Assembly: GCA_963702555.1 (NCBI GenBank)
Contig: CAVPCW010000011.1
Coordinates: 372,001 to 436,000, forward strand
Direction: 5' to 3'
DNA: 64,000 nucleotides
Origin: CAMFLJ01 sp963702555
GTDB taxonomy: Bacteria > Actinomycetota > Acidimicrobiia > Acidimicrobiales > Acidimicrobilacustridaceae
The notes beneath the pieces were generated by a model. That model ran no database searches, was not told the origin of the DNA, and saw only the letters and a list, made by a program, of their open reading frames with translations. A program made the translations under genes and the position numbers. Positions 28,915-37,649 of the stretch are shown one piece after another. The stretch's first letter is position 1. Every line of letters starts with the position of its first letter.

Positions 28915-31026
28915 ATGGGCGGTGAGGACGCGGTGCCTGGCGAGCCACCCCTCCGCGCTCTCGACGACGGCTCGCCGGTGCTGGCGGGTGCCGTGCGCTG
29001 GATGCAGGAGGGGGTGGTCCTCCACGATCCCGCCGGCCGGATCATCGAGGCCACGCCGTCGGCCTGCGAGCTGCTCGGGGTGCCCGAGGCGCACCTGCTC
29101 GGGATCTCCGACCCCGACGTCTTCGGCGACGTGCCCACCCAAGCGGGCTGGCGGATGATCGACCTCGATGGAGGACTCTTCCCCCCGGAGCAGAACCCGG
29201 CGGCCATCACCGCCCGCACCGGTGAGCGCGCCTCCGCGGTGATGGGTGTCCACCGTCCCGACGGCAGCCGGGTGTGGCTCAGCGTGTCGTCCGTCCCGTT
29301 GCCGGTCGAAGGCGACGACCGGCCCATGGTGCTGGCCACGTTCGTCGACGTCACCGAGCGGATCGAGGCTCGCAACCTCCTGGCCGAGAGCGAGGAGCGC
29401 TTCCGCCTCACGCTCCAGCACGCCCCCATCGGCATGGCCACGGTGGCCCTCGACGGCACCTACCTGTCGGTGAACCCACGGCTGGCCGACATGCTCGTCC
29501 GTCGGCCCGAGGAGTTGACCGGCACGAGGTTCGCCGACGTCACCCACCCCGACGACCTCGAGGCCGACCTGAACCTGTCCGAGCTCCTCCTGCAGGGCCG
29601 CATCGACAGCTTCGAGCTCGACAAGCGCTTCATCGCCGGCGACGGCAGCGTGGTCTGGGGGCACCTGGCGGTCGCGCTGGTGCGCGACGCCGAGGGGGAG
29701 CCGCTGCACTTCGTGTCCCAGGTCGAGGACATCACCGAGTCGCGGCGTACCAAGGAGCAGCTCGTGGAGCGGGCGCTCTACGACACCCTCACCGGTCTCG
29801 CCAACCGGGCCCTGACCGCCGACCGCATCCACCAGATCGTGGCCAGGCAGGTGGGAACGGGCCGGTCGGTGGCGCTGCTCTGCTGCGGCATCGACGGCCT
29901 GAAGAGGATCAACGACTCGCTCGGACACGCGGCCGGCGACGCGCTGATCGCGGCCGTGGGGGAGCGGGTGGCCCGGGTCGTCGGATCGGTCGATCGGGTG
30001 GGCCGGGGCAACGGCGACGAGTTCTTCGTGATCGTCGACGACCTCGACGGCGCGGAGGTCCCGACCGCCCTCATCGGCCGGATCGTGGCGGCGGTGGCCG
30101 AGCCGTTGCAGGTCTTCGGCCACGACCTCCGCCCGGCCGTGTCGGTCGGGGTCGCCATCGCCACCGACGGCCACGGCGCCGACGACCTCCTGCACGACGC
30201 CACCACGGCGCTCTACGCGGCGAAGGGCGGCGAACGGGGGGACTGGGTGCTCTTCGACCGGAGCATCCGGGCCCGGGCGGTGCGTCGCCTGACGGTCGAG
30301 ACGGAGCTGGCCCCGGCGATCGCCAACCACGAGTTCGAGCTGTACTACCAGCCCATCGTGGAGCTGACGAGCCGCCGCACCGTGGCCTACGAGGCCCTCG
30401 CCCGCTGGCACCATCCCCGGCACGGGCTGTTGCTCCCGGCGGCGTTCGTGCCGGTCGCCGAGGAGTCCGGGCTCATCTCGGAGCTGGGCACCCACGTGCT
30501 CGACCAGGCCTGCGCCTTCCTCGGTGGTGACCCCGACGGCACGGCCCAGGTGTTCGTGAACGTGTCCCCGTCGCAGCTGTCACGGGGCTGCTTCCCCGAG
30601 GTCGTGCGGGCCGCCCTCGACCGTCACGGTGTGCCGACCGGCCGCCTCGGCCTCGAGCTCACCGAGTCGAGCGTGCTGCACGCCACCGGCTCGAGCTACC
30701 GGGCGCTCCAGGAGCTGGCCGAGATGGGCGTCGACCTCGTCCTCGACGACTTCGGCACCGGCTACTCGGCGGTGGCCGCGCTGCTCGCCTCGCCGATCCG
30801 GGGGATCAAGCTCGACCGGTCCTTCACCAGCCGCCTCGGGGTCGACCCCCAGGCCGATCTCGTCACCCGTGCCCTCGGTGGCATGGTCGAGGCCCTCGGG
30901 TTCCGGGGCGTGGCCGAGGGCGTCGAGACCGAGGCCCAGTGCGCGGCCGTGCAGGCCCACGGGTGGAAGTACGGCCAGGGCTGGCTGTTCGGTCGTCCGG
31001 CTCCCGTCGGGGGCGACGCCGCCTGA
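28915..31026 (+). CDS. PAS-PAS-GGDEF-EAL cyclic di-GMP turnover protein
   Basis: 703 residues, no signal peptide or membrane helix. Two PAS domains come first (about residues 25-145 and 155-280). The GGDEF domain (about 285-440) has the substrate-site stretch GLKRINDSLGHAAGDAL and the active-site loop RGNGDEFFVI, where the first Gly of GGDEF is Asn. The EAL domain (about 455-690) keeps YEALARW, NVSP, ELTES, DDFGTGYS and AEGVET, all residues needed for phosphodiesterase activity. It should degrade c-di-GMP; cyclase activity is uncertain. The start is ATG 28915 (GGGAG upstream). An in-frame GTG at 28888 with GAGGGG seven bases upstream is an equally good alternative. Confidence 0.9.
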   Translation: MGGEDAVPGEPPLRALDDGSPVLAGAVRWMQEGVVLHDPAGRIIEATPSACELLGVPEAHLLGISDPDVFGDVPTQAGWRMIDLDGGLFPPEQNPAAITARTGERASAVMGVHRPDGSRVWLSVSSVPLPVEGDDRPMVLATFVDVTERIEARNLLAESEERFRLTLQHAPIGMATVALDGTYLSVNPRLADMLVRRPEELTGTRFADVTHPDDLEADLNLSELLLQGRIDSFELDKRFIAGDGSVVWGHLAVALVRDAEGEPLHFVSQVEDITESRRTKEQLVERALYDTLTGLANRALTADRIHQIVARQVGTGRSVALLCCGIDGLKRINDSLGHAAGDALIAAVGERVARVVGSVDRVGRGNGDEFFVIVDDLDGAEVPTALIGRIVAAVAEPLQVFGHDLRPAVSVGVAIATDGHGADDLLHDATTALYAAKGGERGDWVLFDRSIRARAVRRLTVETELAPAIANHEFELYYQPIVELTSRRTVAYEALARWHHPRHGLLLPAAFVPVAEESGLISELGTHVLDQACAFLGGDPDGTAQVFVNVSPSQLSRGCFPEVVRAALDRHGVPTGRLGLELTESSVLHATGSSYRALQELAEMGVDLVLDDFGTGYSAVAALLASPIRGIKLDRSFTSRLGVDPQADLVTRALGGMVEALGFRGVAEGVETEAQCAAVQAHGWKYGQGWLFGRPAPVGGDAA

Positions 31027-31116
31027 GGCAGTCCGCCTGAGACAACGCCGTCGGACGACTGCGCGGTGCGAGCGCCGGCCTCGGTGAGGCTCCGGCTGCT
31101 CGTGGATCCTCCGGTT

Positions 31117-31138
31117 CCCCCGCCCCGAAGGGCGGGGG
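31117..31138 (-). terminator. Hairpin terminator after tRNA-Tyr
   Basis: Nine G-C pairs (CCCCCGCCC with GGGCGGGGG). On the minus strand the loop is TTCG closed by C-G, the very stable UUCG tetraloop. It lies five bases past the encoded CCA of the minus-strand tRNA-Tyr. No T-tract. It may also stop transcripts of the GGDEF-EAL gene coming from the other side. Confidence 0.65.
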
Positions 31139-31143
31139 CCGGA

Positions 31144-31228
31144 TGGTGGGCCGGGATGGATTCGAACCATCGAAGGCAGAACCGACGGGTTTACAGCCCG
31201 TTCCCTTTGGCCACTCGGGCACCGACCC
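31144..31228 (-). tRNA. tRNA-Tyr (anticodon GTA)
   Basis: 85 bases including an encoded CCA (31144-31146). The acceptor stem pairs GGGTCGG with CCGGCCC (one T-G wobble). The anticodon loop CTGTAAA reads GTA (complement of 31192-31194). A long variable arm of the tyrosine (class II) type is present, and the T arm is GATGG-TTCGAAT-CCATC. It is transcribed on the minus strand behind the DUF459 gene. Confidence 0.95.
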
Positions 31229-31274
31229 AGGAGCCGGTCACTGTAGCGGAGCGCGTCGGCTCGGCCGAATCGTC

Positions 31275-32228
31275 TCAGGGGGCCTGGAGGCCGTAGTCGG
31301 CGGCGACCTGACGGCCGACGATCCGGGAGAGCCACCTGGCCCCCTCGAGCGACAGGTGGATCCCGTCGCTGTTGCGCACCTGCACCATCGCGCCGCCGGC
31401 CCCGGGGAGCCGGTCGGTGTAGCCGCCGTCCTCGCCGCTCAGCAACGCCTTGGCGTCGATGTAGGTCATGTCGGGGTTGGCCGCGGCCACGGTCCGGTAG
31501 GCACTGTCGACCACGGCGATGCGGGCGTTGAAGGTGCCGTCGCGCATCACCGGCTGGCCGACCAGGTACACGCGGCTGCCCGCCGCGGTGAGCTGATCGA
31601 CGAAGGCGGTGAGCCGACGGGTGTACTCGGCCAGCCACTCGGGCGTGCCCACGTCGACGTAGTTGGTGGCGCCCTGGGGCTGGAGGGCCTGGGCATCGTT
31701 GTCGCCCATCGAGATCACCACGGCGTCAGGCGCACCCTCGGCGAGCAGCGCGGGCAGGGCCGCCGGCCAGTCGTAGAAGTCGTTGCGCGTGAGGCCGGAG
31801 GAGTTCTTGTAGATCGTGCGGGCCTGGATCGACGGGATGTCCTTCACGTCGTTCTCGAGCAGCTGGCCGAGGGCCTGGGCCGTCGAGTCACCGATCACCC
31901 ACACGGTGAGCGGCGCCGCGTCCGAGACCGCCCGCACCGGCGGGGTGCGCACCGCGAACACGGGGGGCTGGGTCAGGTCGTTGCGGCGGGGGAAGGCCAG
32001 CGTGGTGGTGGTCGGCAGGGGGACGGTGGTGGTCGTCGACTCCGCGACCGTGGTGGTGGGGGCCGAGGCGGAGTCGGACCCACCTCCGAGGAGCGATCCC
32101 GCGCCGAGCACGAGGGCCACGACGACGAGCAGGGCGACGCCGCCGGCGACGGCTCGGCGGAGCGCGTAGTTCGGCTGGGGCCGGGGCGCGCCGACGGGGC
32201 GCGACGGGGTGGGTGGCGTGGTCGTCAC
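31275..32228 (-). CDS. Membrane-anchored SGNH-hydrolase-like protein (DUF459 type)
   Basis: 317 residues. A short cytoplasmic part is followed by one transmembrane helix (about residues 30-50, AVAGGVALLVVVALVLG). A Thr/Ser-rich linker comes next, then an extracytoplasmic SGNH hydrolase fold. Its motifs are VIGDSTAQ (block I, nucleophile Ser), VISMGDNDAQ (block III) and SDGIHLSLEGARWL (catalytic Asp-His block V). Related DUF459 proteins occur near cell-wall modification genes, but the substrate here is unknown. Start GTG (complement of 32226-32228) lies 23 bases after the GNAT gene, so the two form a unit. Confidence 0.82.
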   Translation of the reverse strand: MTTTPPTPSRPVGAPRPQPNYALRRAVAGGVALLVVVALVLGAGSLLGGGSDSASAPTTTVAESTTTTVPLPTTTTLAFPRRNDLTQPPVFAVRTPPVRAVSDAAPLTVWVIGDSTAQALGQLLENDVKDIPSIQARTIYKNSSGLTRNDFYDWPAALPALLAEGAPDAVVISMGDNDAQALQPQGATNYVDVGTPEWLAEYTRRLTAFVDQLTAAGSRVYLVGQPVMRDGTFNARIAVVDSAYRTVAAANPDMTYIDAKALLSGEDGGYTDRLPGAGGAMVQVRNSDGIHLSLEGARWLSRIVGRQVAADYGLQAP

Positions 32229-32251
32229 GGGTCGGAGAGCCTCGCGCGGGC

Positions 32252-32737
32252 CTAGAGCATCCGCTGCATCAGGACGACGTCGAGCCATCGGCCGAACTTG
32301 CGCCCGACCTCCTTCTCGATGCCGACCATCTCGAACCCGAGCGAGCTGTGGAGGCCGATCGAGGCGTCGTGGCCGCCCACGATGCGGGCCATCATCGTGT
32401 GGAACCCCCGGGCGGCGGCCACCTCGACCAGCTCGGCGAGCAGGGCCCGGCCCACGCCGGTGCCCCGCTGGTCGTGGCGCACGTAGACGGAGTCCTCGAC
32501 GGTGGTCGAATAGGCCGGCCTCGACCGGTAGGGCGAGAGGGCGGCGAAGCCCACGATCTCGCCGTCGGTCTCGGCGACCACCACGGCCATGGCGCCCGAG
32601 CGCGCCTCGATCCAGTCGCGCTGCTCCTCGAGCGATCGCGGCACCAGGTCGAAGGTGACCGTCGAGCCGGTCACCTCGGTGTTGTAGATGGTTCGGGTCG
32701 CCTCGGCGTCGTCGGGCCTGGCCAGTCGCAGCTCCAC
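32252..32737 (-). CDS. GNAT family N-acetyltransferase (phosphinothricin acetyltransferase-like)
   Basis: 161 residues. MELRLARPDDAEATRTIYN is the usual N-terminal strand and helix. The acetyl-CoA pyrophosphate loop is DQRGTGVGRALLAELV. HTMMARIVGGHDASIGLHSSLGFEMVG is the C-terminal half typical of the PAT/YncA group, which acetylates amino groups of small molecules such as methionine derivatives or phosphinothricin. The real substrate is not shown by the sequence. First gene of a minus-strand unit with the DUF459 gene. Confidence 0.82.
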   Translation of the reverse strand: MELRLARPDDAEATRTIYNTEVTGSTVTFDLVPRSLEEQRDWIEARSGAMAVVVAETDGEIVGFAALSPYRSRPAYSTTVEDSVYVRHDQRGTGVGRALLAELVEVAAARGFHTMMARIVGGHDASIGLHSSLGFEMVGIEKEVGRKFGRWLDVVLMQRML

Positions 32738-32845
32738 GGGCCCTCACCGTACCGGTGCGCCCGGTGGTCGCCGGTCCACCCTCGGCGCGTCGTGGGCCGG
32801 CCGGGGCCCTCGTCGGGGGCCTCGCGGAACGTGACCGATGCCGAG

Positions 32846-32875
32846 TTGGGAACCGGCGCGAGGTCGTGGCATGAT
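32846..32875 (+). promoter_or_regulatory. Putative promoter of tRNA-Thr / tRNA-Met / tuf
   Basis: TTGGGA (32846-32851), an 18-base spacer, then CATGAT (32870-32875). The tRNA-Thr gene begins 35 bases later. The 172-base gap between the divergent GNAT gene and tRNA-Thr holds no gene that I can see. Confidence 0.5.
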
Positions 32876-32909
32876 GACAAGCCGTTGCCTGGCCCCTGTG
32901 GTCCGGCGC

Positions 32910-32982
32910 GCCCCCTTAGCTCAGTCGGCAGAGCGTTTCCATGGTAAGGAAAAGGTCGACAGTTCGATTCTGTCAGGGGGCT
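32910..32982 (+). tRNA. tRNA-Thr (anticodon GGT)
   Basis: 73 bases. Acceptor GCCCCCT pairs with AGGGGGC. D arm GCTC/GAGC, anticodon stem TTTCC/GGAAA with loop ATGGTAA (GGT), T arm GACAG-TTCGATT-CTGTC, discriminator T. CCA is not encoded. Confidence 0.95.
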
Positions 32983-33034
32983 CTTCCACGGCGTCGATCC
33001 GGGTCCACCAGGGCCCGAGTCGCCGCAGTGGCCT

Positions 33035-33108
33035 GTCGGCGTAGCTCAGTCGGTTAGAGCACTCGGCTCATAATCGAGTGGTCGTCGGTTCGAGTCCGAC
33101 CGCCGACA
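33035..33108 (+). tRNA. tRNA-Met (anticodon CAT, elongator type)
   Basis: 74 bases. Acceptor GTCGGCG pairs with CGCCGAC; D arm GCTC/GAGC; anticodon loop CTCATAA; T arm GTCGG-TTCGAGT-CCGAC. The acceptor begins with a G-C pair, so it is not the initiator. A tRNA-Ile2 read through lysidine cannot be excluded from the CAT anticodon alone. Bases 33109-33111 happen to read CCA. tuf follows 70 bases later. Confidence 0.9.
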
Positions 33109-33181
33109 CCATCCGACAGTCCGGACGTCTGGTCCGGAAACCAACCCTCACCATTCCTCGAAAGGCCTCCAGGAGATCCCC

Positions 33182-34372
<1,191 letters not shown>

Positions 34373-34411
34373 CGCCTGGCCGGCACGCCGGTCGAGAGCA
34401 GGAGGGCCACG

Positions 34412-34576
34412 ATGGCCAAGAACGAGAAGCGCATCGCCGTGACCCTGGAGTGCCAGGTCTGCAAGCGCCGCAACTACATCACGACCAAGAACAAGGTCAA
34501 CGACCGCGAGCGGATCGAGCTCAAGAAGTACTGCAAGTGGGACCGTACGCACACGGCCCACAAGGAGACCCGCTGA
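34412..34576 (+). CDS. rpmG: 50S ribosomal protein L33
   Basis: 54 residues, MAKNEKRIAVTLECQVCKR at the start, then RNYITTKNKVNDRERIELKKYC. Classical zinc-type L33 has two CxxC pairs. Here the first pair (CQVC) is intact but the second reads CKWD, so the fourth ligand is missing. GGAGG lies ten bases before ATG 34412. The place between tuf and the secE-nusG block is conserved in actinobacteria. Confidence 0.95.
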   Translation: MAKNEKRIAVTLECQVCKRRNYITTKNKVNDRERIELKKYCKWDRTHTAHKETR

Positions 34577-34583
34577 GCGATCC

Positions 34584-34608
34584 CCGGGACGGTCACGAGC
34601 CGTCCTGG
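34584..34608 (+). terminator. Hairpin after rpmG
   Basis: CCGGGACGG pairs with CCGTCCTGG (one G-T wobble) around a seven-base loop TCACGAG. It starts eight bases after the rpmG stop. No T-tract. Confidence 0.5.
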
Positions 34609-34755
34609 TCGAGCGTCGAACCCCCGTCGGTGGTGGCCCCTGCGGCCGCCACCGACGTGGCGCGTCCGGGCCCGGGTCCGCACGACGCGCTCCCTGCCGG
34701 GCCCGATGCCGGGCCTCGGCGTAACCGTCGGCGTCGTCGTGGCGTCGAACCGGTG

Positions 34756-35337
34756 ATGGCTGCCGACGTCGACGACCTGGTGACCGCCGCCCGAGAGGGC
34801 GACCGGGGCGCGTTCGACGCGCTGGTGCGCCTCACCTACGTCGACACCTACACCCTCGCCCACCGCCTCACCGGCGACGACGAGGACGCCCGCGACGTCA
34901 CCCAGGAGACCTACCTGCGGGCCTACCGGGGCCTGCGCCGGTTCCGGGGCGACGCCCAGTTCACGACCTGGCTCTACCGGATCACGGCGAACTGTGCCTC
35001 CACCCACCTCGGCCGGCGGGCCCGCCATCGCCACGAGGAGCTCCACGACGACCTCCCGGTCGACGACCTCCGCCCGGGCCACGACCCCGTCGGGCGGGCC
35101 GAGCACGGGGCCCTGCGCGAGCGGGTGAACGTCGCCCTGCGCACCCTTCCGCCGCGTCTGCGGGCGGTGATCGTGCTGCGCGACATCTACGACCTTCCCC
35201 ACGAGGCCATCGCGGCCGAGCTCGGCATCTCCGAGTCCGCCGCCAAGGTGCGCCTCCACCGGGCCCGGCGAAAGCTCCGCGACGACGTGTTCCTGCGCGA
35301 CGCCGCCTCCGGCGAGGAGTCCGCCCGTGCGGTGTGA
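34756..35337 (+). CDS. ECF-family RNA polymerase sigma factor
   Basis: About 193 residues. Sigma region 2 spans roughly residues 10-80 (AHRLTGDDEDARDVTQETY, then FRGDAQFTTWLYRITANC). Region 4 spans about 125-180 (LPPRLRAVIVLRDIYDLP, then IAAELGISESAAKVRLHRARRKLR, a helix-turn-helix). The 3' end overlaps the downstream zinc anti-sigma gene by 11 bases. ATG 34756 was chosen because conserved sequence begins right after it. The frame stays open upstream to a GTG near 34630 with a Pro/Ala/Arg-rich stretch, so an N-terminal extension of about 40 residues is possible. No clear ribosome-binding site supports either start. Confidence 0.9.
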   Translation: MAADVDDLVTAAREGDRGAFDALVRLTYVDTYTLAHRLTGDDEDARDVTQETYLRAYRGLRRFRGDAQFTTWLYRITANCASTHLGRRARHRHEELHDDLPVDDLRPGHDPVGRAEHGALRERVNVALRTLPPRLRAVIVLRDIYDLPHEAIAAELGISESAAKVRLHRARRKLRDDVFLRDAASGEESARAV

Positions 35338-35668
35338 AGCCGTGGCCGAACGGCTGCCCGCCGCCGTCGACGAGCCCGGCGCGCTGGATGCCGACCAGGC
35401 CGAGCACGTGGGGCAGTGCCTGCGCTGCCAGGCCGAGCTGGCCCAGTACCGCCGGCTGCGCCGCACCATGGCCGCCATGGCCACCGAGTCGGTCCCCGTG
35501 CCGGCCGATCTCACCGACGTGCTCGTGGGCCTCGACGACGCCCTCGCCCGCCGCGCCCGGCAGCGCACCGTCGGCAAGCGGGCCGCCTACCTCGGTGGGC
35601 TGGCCGCCGCCACCGCCGCCGGGGTGGGTGGGGTGCTCGTGCTCACCACCCGCCGCCGCCCCGCCTAG
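35327..35668 (+). CDS. Zinc-binding anti-sigma factor with a membrane helix
   Basis: 113 residues, GTG start at 35327 inside the sigma gene. The N-terminal zinc anti-sigma (ZAS) domain has Cys3 and the H-x3-C-x2-C motif HVGQCLRC (about residues 28-35), the arrangement of RsrA/ChrR-type anti-sigma factors, some of which sense thiol oxidation. One hydrophobic helix (YLGGLAAATAAGVGGVLVL, about 87-105) near the C terminus probably anchors it in the membrane, with only a few basic residues after it. It should hold the upstream ECF sigma factor inactive; the trigger is unknown. Confidence 0.85.
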   Translation: MRCEAVAERLPAAVDEPGALDADQAEHVGQCLRCQAELAQYRRLRRTMAAMATESVPVPADLTDVLVGLDDALARRARQRTVGKRAAYLGGLAAATAAGVGGVLVLTTRRRPA

Positions 35669-35749
35669 GTTCGCATTCGCCCGTCCCGGGGCGCGCCGCC
35701 TAGGGTGGTCACGTCGGGCCCCCGGGGCCTGACCGGGCGCGCCGACTGG

Positions 35750-35755
35750 TATCGT
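35750..35755 (+). promoter_or_regulatory. Putative -10 box before tRNA-Trp
   Basis: TATCGT 25 bases upstream of tRNA-Trp. A CTGACC at 35729-35734 could be the -35 element, but the 15-base spacer is short. Confidence 0.35.
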
Positions 35756-35779
35756 CGACGGTTCCCGAAGGCAGTCCTT

Positions 35780-35852
35780 AGGGCAGTGGCTCAATTGGTA
35801 GAGCACCGGTCTCCAAAACCGGCGGTTGGGGGTTCGAGTCCCTCCTGCCCTG
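35780..35852 (+). tRNA. tRNA-Trp (anticodon CCA)
   Basis: 73 bases. Acceptor AGGGCAG pairs with CTGCCCT, D arm GCTC/GAGC, anticodon stem CCGGT/ACCGG with loop CTCCAAA (CCA), discriminator G. CCA end not encoded. Located just before secE, a conserved arrangement. Confidence 0.95.
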
Positions 35853-35919
35853 CTCCGCAGTCTCACAATTCGATGATCCGAACCGCTGACGTCCGAACAG
35901 TCCGGTGGGAAGTGTCGCC

Positions 35920-36219
35920 ATGGCTTTGAACCGAGAACAGAAGCGCATGCTTCAGAAGCAGGGCGAGCTCGGCCCCGACGGCGAGCCCGTTCGCACCCGT
36001 CGTGGGCCCCAGCAGGCCCAGCGCAAGGAGCGCACCGGCCCCACCCAGTTCGCCAAAGAGGTCCGGTCCGAGCTCCGCAAGGTCGCCTGGCCGACCAAGT
36101 CCGAGACGATCAACTACTCGATCATCACCCTCGTCACCCTCGTCGTGTTCACGCTGTTCATCTTCGGCGTCGACTGGGTCTTCTCAGAATTCGTGCTGAA
36201 ACTCTTCAACGCCTCATGA
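35920..36219 (+). CDS. secE: Preprotein translocase subunit SecE
   Basis: 99 residues. An N-terminal hydrophilic stretch of about 45 residues is followed by the family core EVRSELRKVAWPTKSETINY. A single transmembrane helix (IITLVTLVVFTLFIFGVDW) follows. SecE clamps SecY in the translocon. ATG 35920 has GGTGGGAAG upstream; an in-frame GTG at 35905 would add five residues. The stop overlaps the nusG ATG (ATGA). Confidence 0.93.
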   Translation: MALNREQKRMLQKQGELGPDGEPVRTRRGPQQAQRKERTGPTQFAKEVRSELRKVAWPTKSETINYSIITLVTLVVFTLFIFGVDWVFSEFVLKLFNAS

Positions 36220-36982
36220 CTTTCGACAACCGACACCGACACCCCCGACGAGCCCCTGGGCGACGCCGGCTCCATCGACGAGACCCCGACCGAGGAGGCC
36301 CCCGAGGCCCCCGCGGCCGAGCTCGACGACCACCACCTCCGACGACGGCGCCGAGAGCGTCGATGATCCCGAGGTCGAGGTCGTCGACGCCGACGAGCTG
36401 CTCGAGGAGGCCCGGCCCCGGCCGCAGAGCCCCTACGACCGGCCCGGCCGCTGGTTCGTGGTCCACACCCAGTCGGGCTACGAGAAGAAGGTCAAGCAGA
36501 ACCTCGAAGCCCGCATCTCCTCGATGAACATGGAGGAGAGCATCCACGAGGTCGTCATCCCCATGGAAGACGTCGTGGAGTTCAAGAACGGCAAGAAGCA
36601 GGTCGTCCAGAAGAAGGTCTTCCCGGGCTACCTGCTGGTGCGTTGCGACATGGGCGACGACTCCTGGTACGTCATCCGCAACACCCCCGGCGTCACCGGC
36701 TTCGTCGGCCAGGGCGCCAAGCCCTCGCCGCTGCCGCGCCGCGACGTCGAGAACTTCCTGCAGGTCAAGGACGAGAGCGAGGAGGCCGCTCCCAAGCGCG
36801 GCAAGCCTCGTCTCGAGTACGAGCAGGGCGAGACCGTCCGGGTCAAGGAAGGCCCGTTCGCGGACTTCTCCGGCGAGATCGTCGAGATCAACGAGGACCA
36901 GCTCAAGCTCAAGGTGCTCGTCAACATCTTCGGCCGCGAAACCCCGGTCGAGCTCGAATTCTCCCAGGTCGCCAAGCTCTAG
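36216..36982 (+). CDS. nusG: Transcription termination/antitermination factor NusG (two frame breaks)
   Basis: About 254 residues after repair. The NGN domain (WFVVHTQSGYEKKVKQNL, EVVIPMEDVVEF, KKVFPGYLLVRCDM) and the C-terminal KOW domain (GETVRVKEGPFADFSGEI) read in one frame from about 36360 to the stop. The N-terminal acidic extension reads from ATG 36216. It needs two single-base removals, near 36228 (after TTCGACAAC) and near 36332 (in GACGACCACC), to join the core. The length is whole codons plus two, as two insertions predict. The extension of about 75 residues is rich in Asp, Glu, Pro and Ala, as seen in other actinobacterial NusG proteins. Confidence 0.9.
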
Positions 36983-37025
36983 CGGCACCCTGGAGGTCGG
37001 CCCGAGGGTCGGCTGAGTTGTCATC

Positions 37026-37041
37026 GGCGGCGTGAGCCGCC
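37026..37041 (+). promoter_or_regulatory. Small hairpin in the nusG-rplK gap
   Basis: GGCGGC pairs with GCCGCC around a GTGA (GNRA-type) tetraloop, in the 126-base gap before rplK. It could belong to an L11/L1 autoregulation leader or a processing site; nothing decides between these. Confidence 0.3.
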
Positions 37042-37108
37042 AAAGTGGTCCGTCGCGCATGCGGGCATTTCCGTGGGCGCGTGAACGAACGAGAAGCGAG
37101 TAGAAGAC

Positions 37109-37534
37109 ATGGCCAAGAAGAAGGTTTCGGCCGTCGTGAAGATCCAGATCCCGGCGGGCGGTGCCACCCCGGCACCTCCGGTGGGTACCGCCCTGGGCCC
37201 GCACGGCGTGGCGATCATGGACTTCTGCAAGGAGTACAACGCCAAGACCGAGGCGCAGAGGGGCACCATCGTGCCGGTGGAGATCACCGTCTACGAGGAC
37301 CGGTCCTTCACGTTCATCCTGAAGACCCCGCCGACGTCGGTGCTCATCAAGCAGGCCGCCGGTCTCGACAAGGGGTCCCAGACCCCCTCGAAGGCCGTCG
37401 CCGGCTCGATCACCGACGCCCAGGTCACGGAGATCGCCCAGGTCAAGATGCCCGACCTCAACGCCAACGATCTCGAGGCCGCCCGCCTCCAGGTCGCCGG
37501 CACCGCCCGCTCGATGGGCATCGAGGTCGTCTGA
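37109..37534 (+). CDS. rplK: 50S ribosomal protein L11
   Basis: 141 residues, full length. Starts with MAKKKVSAVVKIQIPAGGA and contains GPHGVAIMDFCKEYN, the proline-rich N-terminal part that binds release factors and thiostrepton-type antibiotics. The RNA-binding C-terminal domain ends in ARSMGIEVV. It binds the GTPase-associated region of 23S rRNA. GAGTAGAAG precedes the ATG. Confidence 0.97.
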   Translation: MAKKKVSAVVKIQIPAGGATPAPPVGTALGPHGVAIMDFCKEYNAKTEAQRGTIVPVEITVYEDRSFTFILKTPPTSVLIKQAAGLDKGSQTPSKAVAGSITDAQVTEIAQVKMPDLNANDLEAARLQVAGTARSMGIEVV

Positions 37535-37649
37535 TCCACCGGCCCGGCACCGCCGGGCCGTCACCTGACCGGGACCACCTCGCCCGGCGGGCCCACCGCA
37601 CGTCCACGCCACCCCGGTGGCCGGCCGTGCCCGACACGAGGGAGCCGTC

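Noticed and set aside
32246..32740. GNAT gene as a phosphinothricin resistance determinant
   Set aside because: PAT-like GNAT proteins are widespread housekeeping acetyltransferases. No biosynthetic or resistance context is present.
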